Assembly: GCA_910585155.1 (NCBI GenBank) | Contig: CAJUEC010000032.1 | Location: 1 to 27,485 of the forward strand | Direction of reading: 5' to 3' | Source of the DNA: an uncultured Oscillospiraceae bacterium | Lineage (GTDB): Bacteria; Bacillota; Clostridia; Oscillospirales; Oscillospiraceae | DNA: 27,485 nt | Part shown: positions 13,585 through 22,263 of the stretch, piece after piece | How the letters are laid out: every line of letters begins with the position of its first letter | How positions within the stretch are numbered: position 1 is the stretch's first letter | Translations under genes and position numbers: made by a program | The notes under the pieces: model-generated | Databases searched by the model: none | What the model was told of the DNA's origin: nothing | The model's input: only the letters and a program-made list of their open reading frames with translations

Positions 13585-13613
13585 ACTATACCATAGGGCG
13601 GCTGAAAAGTCAA
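13585..13613 (-). promoter_or_regulatory. Promoter of the ylxM-ffh-rpsP operon
   Basis: Minus strand TTGACT (13613-13608), 17 bp, TATAGT (13590-13585), 54 bp before the ylxM start. It lies back to back with the cysK promoter ~120 bp away. Confidence 0.7.
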
Positions 13614-13732
13614 GGAGAAATCTTCAAATTTCCGGGGAAAACCAGGGCAGGCGGGGGGAAGCCTGCGCTGAAAGTCCGCACCGGCCGCCGGCGGCGAAGG
13701 AACAGAATACGGAGCCTGGGCGGGGCGCGGCA

Positions 13733-13761
13733 TTGACAAAACGGGGAGAGGGACTTATAAT
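13733..13761 (+). promoter_or_regulatory. Consensus promoter of cysK
   Basis: TTGACA (13733-13738), 17 bp, TATAAT (13756-13761). The predicted start near 13768 gives a ~72-nt leader. I see no T-box or other known riboswitch in it. Confidence 0.8.
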
Positions 13762-13839
13762 TGGGGGACCAATTCCATACACTGGCAGTACAACGGCGGC
13801 TGACGATGGAGCAGGCCGTCGGGGACGGGAGGAGACAAG

Positions 13840-14772
13840 ATGAGCCGAATTTTCACATCTGCCGATCAGCTGATCGGCCATACGCCGCTGCTGGAGCTCA
13901 CGCGCCTGGAGCGGTCCGAGCAGACGGGGGCCTGGGTGTTGGCAAAGCTGGAGTTTTTTAACCCGGCGGGCAGCGTAAAAGATCGGGTGGCCAAGGCCAT
14001 GCTGGACGACGCGGAGGCCGGGGGACGGCTGGGGCCGGACTCGGTGATCATCGAGCCCACCTCCGGCAATACCGGCATCGGCCTGGCCGCGGTGGCCGCC
14101 GCCCGGGGCTACCGGGTCATCATTGTGATGCCCGAGACCATGAGCGTGGAGCGCCGCCAGCTGATGAGGGCCTACGGCGCGGAGCTGGTGCTCACCGAGG
14201 GGGCCGGGGGAATGGCGGGGGCGATTGCCAGGGCCGAGGAGCTGGCCCGGGAGATTCCCCACAGCTTTGTGCCCGGCCAGTTTGTCAATCCGGCCAACCC
14301 TGCCGCCCACCGGGCGTCCACCGGCCCGGAGATCTGGGAGGATACCGGCGGACAGGTGGATATCTTCGTGGCCGGCGTGGGAACCGGCGGCACCATCACC
14401 GGGGTGGGCCAGTACCTGAAGGGGCGCAGGCCCGAGGTAAAGGTGGTGGCGGTGGAGCCTGCCTCCTCCCCGGTGCTGAGCGGTGGGTCCGCCGGAAAGC
14501 ACGGGATCCAGGGCATCGGCGCGGGTTTTGTGCCCCAGGTGCTGGATCCTGCCGTTTACGACGAGATCATCGCCGTGAGGGATGAGGACGCCTTTGCCAT
14601 GGGCAAGAAGATGGGGCAGCAGGAGGGGGTGCTGGTGGGAATCTCCTCCGGCGCCGCGGTCTGGGCCGCTGTCCAGCTGGCAAAACGGCTGGAGAACGCG
14701 GGCAAAACCATTGTGACGCTGCTGCCGGACACCGGGGAACGCTACCTCTCCACCCCCATGTTTGCACAGTGA
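13840..14772 (+). CDS. cysK: Cysteine synthase A (O-acetylserine sulfhydrylase)
   Basis: 310 aa, typical CysK. It makes cysteine from O-acetylserine and sulfide, with pyridoxal phosphate. Seen: NPAGSVKDR with PLP lysine K47, the substrate loop EPTSGNTGIG (73-81), GVGTGGTITG phosphate-binding loop, SAGKHGIQGIGAGFVP, and GISSGAA near the end. The family's DTGERYLST closes the protein. The ATG at 13840 follows GGGAGGAGACAAG. Single-gene unit with its own promoter and a terminator at 14776. CysK and CysM are hard to separate, but the length and loops fit CysK. Confidence 0.95.
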   Translation: MSRIFTSADQLIGHTPLLELTRLERSEQTGAWVLAKLEFFNPAGSVKDRVAKAMLDDAEAGGRLGPDSVIIEPTSGNTGIGLAAVAAARGYRVIIVMPETMSVERRQLMRAYGAELVLTEGAGGMAGAIARAEELAREIPHSFVPGQFVNPANPAAHRASTGPEIWEDTGGQVDIFVAGVGTGGTITGVGQYLKGRRPEVKVVAVEPASSPVLSGGSAGKHGIQGIGAGFVPQVLDPAVYDEIIAVRDEDAFAMGKKMGQQEGVLVGISSGAAVWAAVQLAKRLENAGKTIVTLLPDTGERYLSTPMFAQ

Positions 14773-14775
14773 CCC

Positions 14776-14808
14776 AAGGAGGTCCCCGCCGCCGGCGGGG
14801 GCCTCCTT
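14776..14808 (+). terminator. Terminator after cysK
   Basis: AAGGAGG-T-CCCCGCC / GGCGGGG-G-CCTCCTT, a 15-bp stem with one G-U pair and a GCC loop, followed by a very short T run. The T tract is weak but the stem is strong. Confidence 0.6.
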
Positions 14809-14842
14809 TCAAAAAAATTAACCAGTTCAGGAAAAATTATAG

Positions 14843-14871
14843 GTGTCAAACGGCGGCTGATGATGTATAAT
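14843..14871 (+). promoter_or_regulatory. Promoter of the M16-lgt-folD operon
   Basis: GTGTCA (14843-14848), 17 bp, TATAAT (14866-14871), 38 bp before the ATG. The -10 is perfect, the -35 matches at four of six. Confidence 0.5.
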
Positions 14872-14909
14872 ACTGATTTATAACCGATAACTCAGTCAGG
14901 AGGAGTGTT

Positions 14910-16190
14910 ATGCAAGAGTATTGGAGACGGCTGGCGGACGGGGTGGAGCTGTCGGTCAACCAGACCGGCAAGTTCAAAACCGGCCTGCTGGGCGTGACGC
15001 TGACCATCCCCCTCAGCGCCGGTACTGCCACCGCCGGGGCGCTCATCCCGGAGGTGCTCAGCCGGGGCAGCCGGAACCACCCCAGCATGGAGCAGCTGTC
15101 CGCCGCCACCGACGCGCTGTACGGCGCGTCTCTGGGTCCCGTGGTGCGCCAGCGGGGGGAGAGCCAATGCGTCAGCTTTTTGTGCAGCCTGATAGATGAC
15201 CGGTACGCCCTGGACGGCTCCGCCGTGCTGGAGCCCGCCGCCGCGCTGATGGGGGAGGTGCTGCTGGACCCGGTGAAGGAGGACGGCGCGTTCCGCCGGG
15301 AGTACGTGGCGTCGGAGGGGGCGAACCTGGCCGACCGCATCCACGCCCGGGTGAACGACAAGCGCAGCTGGGCCCTGTTCCGGCTCATTCAGGAGATGTG
15401 CGCCGGAGAGCCCTACGCGGTGGACAAGCTGGGTGACGCGGAAGAGGCCCGGTCCATGGGGCCAGAGAAGCTGTGGGCTGGCTACCAGGCCTTGTTGGCG
15501 GGGGCAAAGGTGAATTTCTACTACGGCGGGACCGCCCAGCCGGAGCGGGTGGAGGACGCCGTCCGGCGGAGCTTCGGGCCGCTGCTCACCGGGCGGACGG
15601 CCCCGGTCCATTGCTGGGTGGAGGACCGGCCCCGGGGCCCGGTGCGAACGGTGACCGACGCCATGGACGTGACCCAGGGCAAGCTGGCGATGGGCTTTCG
15701 CACCGGCGGAATCACCATGGCCAGCGGCAGCTATCCCGCCCTGCTGGTGCTGAACGCCCTGTACGGCGGAAGCGCCAATTCCAGGCTGTTTGTCAACGTG
15801 CGGGAGAAGATGAGCCTGTGCTACTACGCCTCGTCCATACTGGACAAGATCAAGGGCCTGATGGTGGTGTCCTCCGGCGTGGAGTTTGCCCAGTTCGACC
15901 GGGCCCAGGAGGCCATTCTGGCCCAGCTGGAGGCGGTGAGGCGGGGAGAGTTCACCAGGGAGGAGCTCACCGCCGCCGCGCTCACGGTGGGCGGGAGCCT
16001 GCGGGGGAGGCTGGACAGCCAGGGCCAGCTGGAGGACGACCGGCTCACCCGCCTGCTGTTCCACAGCGCCAGCGAGGGCGTGGAGCTGATCCAGGCGGTG
16101 GAGTCGGTGACGGCGGACCAGGTGGTGGAGGCGGCCCAGCGGCTGGAGCTGGACACCGTTTACCGCCTGACGGGAAAGGAGGGCGGCTGA
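14910..16190 (+). CDS. M16 family peptidase-like protein, inactive-type (YmfF-like)
   Basis: 426 aa, ATG 14910 with CAGGAGGAGTGTT. Two homologous half-domains of an M16 fold are visible, with the second half carrying ...GGSANSRLFVNVREKMSLCYY, the conserved R-x-x-x-x-x-Y region. The zinc motif HxxEH is absent from the first half: the matching position reads PEVLSRGSRNHPSMEQLS. Such partners pair with an active subunit. Directly followed (1 bp) by an M16 protein with HFLEH, like the ymfF-ymfH pair of Bacillus. Substrate unknown. Confidence 0.85.
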   Translation: MQEYWRRLADGVELSVNQTGKFKTGLLGVTLTIPLSAGTATAGALIPEVLSRGSRNHPSMEQLSAATDALYGASLGPVVRQRGESQCVSFLCSLIDDRYALDGSAVLEPAAALMGEVLLDPVKEDGAFRREYVASEGANLADRIHARVNDKRSWALFRLIQEMCAGEPYAVDKLGDAEEARSMGPEKLWAGYQALLAGAKVNFYYGGTAQPERVEDAVRRSFGPLLTGRTAPVHCWVEDRPRGPVRTVTDAMDVTQGKLAMGFRTGGITMASGSYPALLVLNALYGGSANSRLFVNVREKMSLCYYASSILDKIKGLMVVSSGVEFAQFDRAQEAILAQLEAVRRGEFTREELTAAALTVGGSLRGRLDSQGQLEDDRLTRLLFHSASEGVELIQAVESVTADQVVEAAQRLELDTVYRLTGKEGG

Positions 16191-16191
16191 G

Positions 16192-17463
16192 ATGGACCGG
16201 CTGGAATACACCGCTTTTGGGCAGACCATCCACCGCTGTGTGCTGCCCAACGGGCTGACCATCTACGTGGATGTGCGCCCGGAATACGCCAGGCAGTTTG
16301 CCTTTTTTGCCACCCGCTACGGCGGGATGGACCTCCGCTTCCGGGATGGGGACGGGGAATGGCTGGACACGCCTGCGGGGGTGGCCCACTTCCTGGAGCA
16401 CAAGACCTTTGACACCCAGGACGGCAACGCCCTCCAGATCATGGCGGCCAACGGCACCGACCCCAACGCCTTCACCTCCTGGGCCATGACCGGGTACTTC
16501 TTTGACGGGGTGAGGGGGTTTGAGGAGAACCTGCGCACCCTGCTGTCCTTTGTGTCGGTGCCCTGGTTTACCCCCGAGAGCGTGGACAAGGAGCAGGGCA
16601 TCATCGCCCAGGAAATTCGAATGTATGAGGACGACCCCGCCGACGAGGCGTACAGCCGCCTGCTGGAGGCCATGTATGTCCATCACCCCATCCGCACCAA
16701 GGTGGCGGGGACGGTGGAATCCATCTCCCAGATCACGGCGGACACCCTGTATCAGTGCCACCGGGCCTTTTACCGGCCGGGCAACATGGTGCTGTGCGCG
16801 GCGGGGAACATCGACCCCCGGCGGGTGGCGGACATCGCCCGGGAGGTGCTGCCCGACGCCCCCTCCTCGGCGGTGACGTCAGACCGGGGCCAGCCGGAGC
16901 CCGCTGAGGTGGGGGAGCGGTACACCCGGCGGATTATGCCGGTGTCCATCCCGCTGTTCGCCCTGGGCTTCAAGGGAACGCCCGCCCCGGCGGGGGAGGG
17001 CCTGCGGCAGCGGCTGGTAGGGGAGCTGGTGTGCGACGTGCTGTTCAGCACCTCCGCGCCCCTGTATAACCGGCTGTATGAGCAGGGGCTGCTCAACAGC
17101 TCCCTGGGCAGCTATTACAGCGCCGTCCCCGGCTGCGCCTGGATCATGGCGGAGGGGGAGAGCCGGGACCCGGAGCGGGTGCGGGACGAGGTGCTGAAGG
17201 AAGCCGCCCGGCTGGCGGCGGAGGGCATTGACCCCGCGCTGTGGGACCGGCTGAAGAACGCGGCCTACGGCGCCATGGTGCGCCACCTGAACTCCATGGA
17301 AGACACCTGTATGGAGCTGGCCGAGGCCCACTTCAAGGGCGAGGACTACCTCAGCTTCCCCCAGGTGTTCCAGAGCATTGAGCGGGCCGACGGTGAGGCG
17401 CTGCTGCGCACGTGGTGTACGGAGGAGCGGATGTCCCTGTCCGTGATCGCTCCGGAGGAATGA
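16192..17463 (+). CDS. M16 family zinc peptidase (YmfH-like)
   Basis: 423 aa. Starts with an M16 beta-strand (RCVLPNGLTIYVD) and carries the inverted zinc motif HFLEH (66-70), followed ~76 residues later by QEIRMYEDDP, which should supply the third zinc ligand. A second half-domain includes LFSTSAPLYNRLYEQGLLNSS. The pair with the preceding motif-less protein, only 1 bp away, fits a heterodimeric peptidase such as YmfF/YmfH. GGAGGGCGGCTGAG precedes the ATG. No signal peptide, so cytosolic. Substrate unknown; linkage to lgt and folD gives no clear clue. Confidence 0.9.
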   Translation: MDRLEYTAFGQTIHRCVLPNGLTIYVDVRPEYARQFAFFATRYGGMDLRFRDGDGEWLDTPAGVAHFLEHKTFDTQDGNALQIMAANGTDPNAFTSWAMTGYFFDGVRGFEENLRTLLSFVSVPWFTPESVDKEQGIIAQEIRMYEDDPADEAYSRLLEAMYVHHPIRTKVAGTVESISQITADTLYQCHRAFYRPGNMVLCAAGNIDPRRVADIAREVLPDAPSSAVTSDRGQPEPAEVGERYTRRIMPVSIPLFALGFKGTPAPAGEGLRQRLVGELVCDVLFSTSAPLYNRLYEQGLLNSSLGSYYSAVPGCAWIMAEGESRDPERVRDEVLKEAARLAAEGIDPALWDRLKNAAYGAMVRHLNSMEDTCMELAEAHFKGEDYLSFPQVFQSIERADGEALLRTWCTEERMSLSVIAPEE

Positions 17464-17488
17464 CGACAGATAAAAAAGAGGAATGACC

Positions 17489-18541
17489 ATGACAAATACC
17501 GTTTTTTTCCCCGGCCTCGGGCTGGAGTTTGAGCTGAACCGGGTGGCGTTCACCGTGTTCGGCCACAGCATCTACTGGTATGGCGTCATCATCGCCGCAG
17601 GCTTTCTGCTGGCGGTGGCCTATGGGCTTCACATCGCCCCCAAATTCGGCATGGATTCGGAGAAGATCACCGACGCCATTTTTATCGTGGTGCCCATGGC
17701 CATCATCGGCGCCCGGGTCTACTATGTGATTTTCAACCCCTCGGTGTGCTTCGGCGCGGATGGCTCCTTCAGCCTGCTGCGGGCCGTGGCCTTCTGGGAC
17801 GGAGGGCTCGCCATCTACGGCGGGGTTGTCGCCACAGTGGTGACCGCCCTCATCTACTGCAAGGTCCGGGACGTGGACTTCTGGAGCGGCATGGACGTCA
17901 CCGTCTACGGCCTGCTCATCGGCCAGCTGGTGGGCCGCTGGGGGAACTTTGTCAATGTGGAGGCCTATGGCGGCGTCACCGACCTGCCTTGGCGGATGTG
18001 CTCGGAGTCCATCGCCAACGAGCTCTGGTGGGGCGGGCTGCTGGAGTCGAAGCTGGCCTATGAGAGCGTTCTTGACGGCACCCTGGGCGTCCACCCCACA
18101 TTTTTGTATGAGTCGCTGTGGAATCTGCTGGGCCTCATCATTTTGATTCTGCTGATGAAAAAGGGCCGGAAATTCAACGGCCAGATGTTCCTCAGCTATG
18201 TGATCTGGTATGGCCTGGGCCGGGCGGCCATCGAGGGGCTGCGCACCGACAGCCTGTACTTCTTCGGCACGCCCATCCGCTCGTCCCAGATGCTGGGCAT
18301 CGTGTCGGCGCTGGCCGCCATCGGGCTGTACGTGTACCGCAGGAGGACAGCCGGGCCGGCGTCGGAGCCCTTCCGGCCGGCCGTGGTTCCGGCGGCGACG
18401 GCTACTGAGCCGGAGGAGAGCCACCCCACAGAGGAGAACAGTCCCGCACAGGAAAATGGTCCTGCGGGAGAAGAGCAGGAGGCCGCCCCCACAGAGGAGG
18501 CCCAATCGGAAAAGGAGGAGCAGCGTGGCGACACGGATTGA
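17489..18541 (+). CDS. lgt: Prolipoprotein diacylglyceryl transferase Lgt
   Basis: 350 aa; Lgt is usually ~260-290. It moves diacylglycerol from phosphatidylglycerol to the lipobox cysteine of prolipoproteins in the membrane. Seen: several TM segments, FWDGGLAIYGGV, the signature GRWGNFVNVEAYG with the essential Arg, HPTFLYES, and GRAAIEGLRTDSLYF. The last ~60 residues, after the final TM segment (YVYRRRTAG), form an acidic, low-complexity Glu/Pro/Ala tail unusual for Lgt. ATG 17489 is preferred over 17483, as AAGAGG would sit only one base from the latter. The end overlaps folD by 17 bp. Confidence 0.94.
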   Translation: MTNTVFFPGLGLEFELNRVAFTVFGHSIYWYGVIIAAGFLLAVAYGLHIAPKFGMDSEKITDAIFIVVPMAIIGARVYYVIFNPSVCFGADGSFSLLRAVAFWDGGLAIYGGVVATVVTALIYCKVRDVDFWSGMDVTVYGLLIGQLVGRWGNFVNVEAYGGVTDLPWRMCSESIANELWWGGLLESKLAYESVLDGTLGVHPTFLYESLWNLLGLIILILLMKKGRKFNGQMFLSYVIWYGLGRAAIEGLRTDSLYFFGTPIRSSQMLGIVSALAAIGLYVYRRRTAGPASEPFRPAVVPAATATEPEESHPTEENSPAQENGPAGEEQEAAPTEEAQSEKEEQRGDTD

Positions 18542-19370
18542 TGGAACGGCCCTGGCGGCCAAGGTGAAGCAGACGGTGCGGGCGGAGGCGGAGGCCCTGG
18601 CCCGCCGGCCCGGTCTGGCGGTGATTTTGGTGGGGGACGACCCGGCCTCCCGGGTCTATGTGACCAGCAAGCGCCGGGACTGTGAGGAGTGCGGATTTTA
18701 CAGCGAGGAGTACGCCCTCCCGGAGGAGACCACCCAGGGGGAGCTGCTGGCTCTGGTGCGGGAGCTCAACGGCAGGGAAGATATCGACGGCATCCTGGTC
18801 CAGCTGCCCCTGCCCTGGGGGCTGGACGAGAAGGAGGTGCTGCTGGCCATCGACCCGGCCAAGGATGTGGACTGCTTCCACCCCTTCAACGTGGGGAAGC
18901 TGACCATCGGCGAGCCGGTGTTCCAGCCCTGCACCCCCGGGGGCGTGATGGAGATGCTGCGGAAATACGGCATCGACCCGGCGGGGAAGCGGTGCGTGGT
19001 GCTGGGCCGGTCCAATATCGTGGGCAAGCCCATGGCCATGCTCCTGCTCCACGCCGACGGCACCGTGGTCATGTGCCACTCCAAAACGCCGGACCTGAAG
19101 GAGCTGGCCGCCTCCGCAGACATCCTGGTGTCCGCCGTGGGCAAGACGGGGCTGGTCACCGCCGACATGGTGAAGGAGGGGGCGGTGGTCATCGACGTGG
19201 CCATGAACCGCAACGACGCGGGCAAGCTGTGCGGCGACGTGTGCTTTGAGGAGGCATCTGAAAAGGCGTCGTACATTACACCGGTTCCCGGCGGTGTGGG
19301 GCCCATGACCCGGGCCATGCTGATGAAAAACACCCTGACGGCGGCCAAGCTGCACCAGGACGTGAACTGA
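18525..19370 (+). CDS. folD: Bifunctional methylenetetrahydrofolate dehydrogenase/cyclohydrolase FolD
   Basis: 281 aa, standard length. FolD interconverts 5,10-methylene-, methenyl- and 10-formyl-THF, feeding purine and one-carbon metabolism. Seen: AVILVGDDPASRVYVTSKRR with the catalytic Lys in the YVTSK motif, DGILVQLPLPWGLDEKEVL, PAKDVDCFHPFN, GRSNIVGKPMAMLL (NADP loop) and TPVPGGVGPMTRAMLM. The start is a GTG at 18525 behind AAAGGAGGAGCAGC; the ATG-like options upstream are in the lgt frame region. It overlaps the lgt end, implying translational coupling. Terminator follows at 19371. Confidence 0.95.
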   Translation: MATRIDGTALAAKVKQTVRAEAEALARRPGLAVILVGDDPASRVYVTSKRRDCEECGFYSEEYALPEETTQGELLALVRELNGREDIDGILVQLPLPWGLDEKEVLLAIDPAKDVDCFHPFNVGKLTIGEPVFQPCTPGGVMEMLRKYGIDPAGKRCVVLGRSNIVGKPMAMLLLHADGTVVMCHSKTPDLKELAASADILVSAVGKTGLVTADMVKEGAVVIDVAMNRNDAGKLCGDVCFEEASEKASYITPVPGGVGPMTRAMLMKNTLTAAKLHQDVN

Positions 19371-19411
19371 AAGAAGCTCCCGGTCGGAATTCCGGCCGGG
19401 AGCTTCTTTTT
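19371..19411 (+). terminator. Terminator after folD
   Basis: A 13-bp perfect stem AAGAAGCTCCCGG/CCGGGAGCTTCTT followed by TTT. The nth stop codon on the other strand overlaps the T run (19410-19412), so it separates the converging genes. Confidence 0.85.
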
Positions 19412-20075
19412 AAAGGGGCGGGGGAGTCTGCCTGCCCGATTCGGCTTTGGCGTATTTGCACCAGGGGGCGAGGGTGCAGTTCCCGCACATGGCCTTTCGG
19501 GCGGTGCACACCGCCCGGCCGTGGAGCACCATCCGGTGGCAGAAGTTGTTTGATTCCTCCGGCGGCAGGACCTTGCGTAGCTGCTGCTCCACCTTGGCCG
19601 GGTCCTTTGTGCCGTCGGTGAGGCCCAGCCGGCCGGTGATGCGGATGCAGTGGGTGTCCGCCACCACCACGCCGGGGGTGCTGTGCACGTCCCCCAGAAT
19701 CAGGTTGGCCGTCTTGCGGCCCACTCCGGGCAGGCGCAGCAGATCCTCCATGGTGTCGGGCACCCTGCCGCCGTACTCGCTGAGCAGCATCTGGGCGCAC
19801 AGCACCATGTCACGGCTTTTCGCCCGGAAAAAGCCGCAGGAGTGGATGTACTGGCCCACCTCGTCAATGTCCGCCTGGGCAAAGCTCTCCAGGGTGGGGA
19901 ACCGCGCGTACAGGGCGGGGGTGACCTGGTTCACCCGCTCGTCGGTGCACTGGGCGGACAGGCGCACGGCGAACAGCAGCTCATAGTCCTTCTCATATTG
20001 CAGGGAGCAGAGGGAATCGGGGTACAGCTCCTTCAGCGCGTCCACAATGGCCCGCACGTCGGATTTTGTCGTCAT
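19410..20075 (-). CDS. nth: Endonuclease III (DNA glycosylase/AP lyase)
   Basis: 221 aa, standard. Removes oxidised pyrimidines in base-excision repair and nicks the abasic site. Seen: LSAQCTDERVNQVTPALYARF, helix-hairpin-helix LPGVGRKTANLIL with the catalytic Lys, the Asp in VVADTHCIRI, and a 4Fe-4S site C-x6-C-x2-C-x5-C (CTARKAMCGNCTLAPWC). The ATG at 20075 (MTTKSDVRAIV) follows GAGGTGAG; an upstream-extended frame to 20186 has no support. Converges on folD. Confidence 0.95.
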   Translation of the reverse strand: MTTKSDVRAIVDALKELYPDSLCSLQYEKDYELLFAVRLSAQCTDERVNQVTPALYARFPTLESFAQADIDEVGQYIHSCGFFRAKSRDMVLCAQMLLSEYGGRVPDTMEDLLRLPGVGRKTANLILGDVHSTPGVVVADTHCIRITGRLGLTDGTKDPAKVEQQLRKVLPPEESNNFCHRMVLHGRAVCTARKAMCGNCTLAPWCKYAKAESGRQTPPPL

Positions 20076-20146
20076 TTGTCTCACCTCATTGGTAAGGATA
20101 ACACAAACTTTCGAAAAAAGCGACCCTGATTTTTTCTTCCAGCCAG

Positions 20147-20175
20147 TTGTGTTTTTGGGGAAAACGGGATATAAT
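20147..20175 (+). promoter_or_regulatory. Promoter of glyA
   Basis: TTGTGT (20147-20152), 17 bp, TATAAT (20170-20175), 34 bp before the glyA ATG. The -10 is perfect and the -35 weak, so it may be regulated. Confidence 0.55.
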
Positions 20176-20209
20176 GGGTGGACCAAACATTAGAAAGGCG
20201 GAGACAGAC

Positions 20210-21460
20210 ATGGTTTTGGAGTATATGGATTTTGTGTCTCGGTACGACCCCGAGGTGGGCGCGGCTATCCGGGCGGAGTATCAGCGGCAGTGTGACAACA
20301 TCGAGCTCATCGCATCGGAGAACATTGTGTCCGAGGCGGTGCTGGCCGCCATGGGCAGCGTGCTCACCAACAAGTACGCCGAGGGCTACCCCTGCAAGCG
20401 GTACTACGGCGGCTGCCAGTGCGTGGACGTGGCGGAGAACCTGGCCATTGAGCGGGCGTGCAGGCTGTTTGGCGCCAAGTTTGCCAACGTCCAGCCCCAC
20501 TCCGGCGCCCAGGCCAACTATGCCGTCTATATGGCCCTGTGCCAGCCCGGTGACACCGTGCTGGGGATGAACCTGGACCACGGCGGGCACCTCACCCACG
20601 GCAGCCCGGTGAATTTCTCCGGCAGGTATTTTAAGATGGCGTCCTACGGCGTGAACGAGGAGACCGGCGTCATCGACTACGACGAGGTGGAGCGGATTGC
20701 CAAGGAATGCAAACCCAAAATGATCATCGCGGGCGCCTCCGCCTATCCCCGGGTGATCGACTTTGCCCGGTTCCGCGCCATCGCGGACGAGGTGGGGGCC
20801 TACCTCTGGGTGGATATGGCCCACATCGCCGGTCTGGTGGCGGCGGGGCTCCATCCCTCCCCCGTGCCCCACGCCCACGTCACCTCCACCACCACCCACA
20901 AGACCCTCCGGGGCCCCCGGGGCGGCCTGCTGCTCACCAATGACGAGGAGCTGGCCAAAAAGCTGAACTCTGCCATCTTCCCCGGCTCCCAGGGCGGCCC
21001 GCTGATGCACGTCATCGCCGCCAAGGCGGTGGCCCTGGGCGAGGCGCTGACCCCCGAGTTCAAGACCTATCAGCAGCAGATTGTGAAAAACTCCGCCGCT
21101 CTGGCCCAGGGGCTGATGAAGCGGGGGATGAAGCTGGTGTCCGGCGGCACCGACAACCACCTGTCCCTCATCGACCTGCGGGACCTGGGCGAGCTCACCG
21201 GCAAGGAGCTGGAGCGCCGTCTGGACGAGGTGCGCATCACCGCCAATAAGAACAAGGTTCCCGGCGACCCCCGCTCCCCCTTCCAGACCAGCGGCCTGCG
21301 GGTGGGCAGCCCCGCCGTCACCAGCCGCGGCTTTGTGGAGGCGGATATGGACCAGGTGGCGGAGTATATCGCCCTGGCGGCCACCGACTTTGAGGCCAAG
21401 GCGGATCACATCCGCGCCGGCGTGGCGGCGCTGACGTCGAAGTATCCCATCTACCGCTGA
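20210..21460 (+). CDS. glyA: Serine hydroxymethyltransferase
   Basis: 416 aa, standard. Interconverts serine and glycine with tetrahydrofolate, giving methylene-THF that FolD, encoded just upstream, can use. Seen: NIELIASENIVSEAV, TNKYAEGYP, FGAKFANVQPHSGAQAN, LWVDMAHIAGLVAAGLHPSP, the PLP lysine in TSTTTHKTLRGPRGG (Lys near 227) and an NKNKVPGD segment. The ATG at 20210 is preferred; upstream in-frame ATGs lie in the promoter. The RBS is modest (AAAGGCGGAG). Confidence 0.96.
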   Translation: MVLEYMDFVSRYDPEVGAAIRAEYQRQCDNIELIASENIVSEAVLAAMGSVLTNKYAEGYPCKRYYGGCQCVDVAENLAIERACRLFGAKFANVQPHSGAQANYAVYMALCQPGDTVLGMNLDHGGHLTHGSPVNFSGRYFKMASYGVNEETGVIDYDEVERIAKECKPKMIIAGASAYPRVIDFARFRAIADEVGAYLWVDMAHIAGLVAAGLHPSPVPHAHVTSTTTHKTLRGPRGGLLLTNDEELAKKLNSAIFPGSQGGPLMHVIAAKAVALGEALTPEFKTYQQQIVKNSAALAQGLMKRGMKLVSGGTDNHLSLIDLRDLGELTGKELERRLDEVRITANKNKVPGDPRSPFQTSGLRVGSPAVTSRGFVEADMDQVAEYIALAATDFEAKADHIRAGVAALTSKYPIYR

Positions 21461-21482
21461 GCCGGGAAGGGGATGGCTTGAA

Positions 21483-21950
21483 ATGAGGCTGAATTTCAAG
21501 CAGCGGTTTTTCTCATGGCTGGACAGCTACGATGTCTACGACGAAGAGGGCAATACCGTATTCACCGTGGAGGGTCAGCTGAGCTGGGGGCACTGCCTCC
21601 ATGTCAACGACGCATACGGGAACCACATCGGCACACTTCAGGAGAAGATACTCACCTTTCTGCCCCAATTTGAAATCTACGTCTATGACCGCTATGTGGG
21701 CTGCATCAAGAAGGAATTCACGCTGTTCAAGCCCCAGTTCACCATTGACTTTAACGGCTGGCAGGTGGACGGGGAGTGGATGGAGTGGGACTACGCCATC
21801 TGGGATGGGCGCCGGCAGGTGGCCGCCATCTCCAAGGAGCTGTTTCGCCTGACCGACACCTATGTCATCGACGTGCCCGATCCCGGGGATGCCCTGGGGG
21901 CGCTGCTGGTGGTGCTGGCCATCGACGCGGAGAAGTGCTCCCGGGGGTAG
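21483..21950 (+). CDS. LURP-one-related (YxjI-type) protein
   Basis: 155 aa, ATG 21483 behind GGGAAGGGG. The beta-rich pattern FSWLDSYDVYDEEGNTVFTVEGQ, GHCLHVNDAYGNHIGTLQEK, LPQFEIYVYDRYVGCIKKE, and DGRRQVAAISKELFRLTDTYVIDV is characteristic of the LURP-one/tubby-like (LOR) fold. Bacterial members such as YxjI have no agreed function. It probably shares the glyA transcript and stops 3 bp before the Cdd1-like gene. Confidence 0.8.
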   Translation: MRLNFKQRFFSWLDSYDVYDEEGNTVFTVEGQLSWGHCLHVNDAYGNHIGTLQEKILTFLPQFEIYVYDRYVGCIKKEFTLFKPQFTIDFNGWQVDGEWMEWDYAIWDGRRQVAAISKELFRLTDTYVIDVPDPGDALGALLVVLAIDAEKCSRG

Positions 21951-21953
21951 CGG

Positions 21954-22199
21954 ATGGGTGATTTGTGCCAGATCCCCGGTGTGGGGAAAAATATGACCGC
22001 CCACCTGAACGCTTTGGGCATTGAGCGGGTGGACGACCTGAGAGGCAGGGACCCGGAGGCCCTTTATGCCCAGGAGTGCGCCATGCAGGGCTGCACCGTG
22101 GACCGCTGTGTGCTGTATGTGTACCGGCTGGCGGTGGCCTGGGCCGAGGGCCGGATTGAGGACTCGGAACAGCTCAAGTGGTGGAATTGGAAGGATTGA
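21954..22199 (+). CDS. Cdd1-type helix-hairpin-helix protein
   Basis: 81 aa. The pattern QIPGVGKNMTAHLNALGIERVDDLRG gives a helix-hairpin-helix, followed by DPEALYAQECAMQGCTVDRCVLYVYRLAVAWA and ending KWWNWKD, matching the 'pathogenicity locus' Cdd1 family. The name comes from the C. difficile toxin locus neighbourhood and implies no toxin role. HhH proteins commonly bind DNA. The ATG at 21954 follows the preceding stop by 3 bp. Terminator after it at 22264. Confidence 0.8.
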   Translation: MGDLCQIPGVGKNMTAHLNALGIERVDDLRGRDPEALYAQECAMQGCTVDRCVLYVYRLAVAWAEGRIEDSEQLKWWNWKD

Positions 22200-22263
22200 A
22201 TCAGTGCTTCCTTAAAGGTCTGCATTCAGAACCGAAGCGGTTGTGGACACAGTTTGTGAATGC

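Noticed and set aside
13768..13839. T-box or S-box leader for cysK
   Set aside because: Only ~72 nt, without a T-box sequence or a terminator/antiterminator pair.
13624..14502. 292-codon minus-strand ORF over cysK
   Set aside because: Antisense shadow in GC-rich DNA; the sense strand encodes a full CysK.
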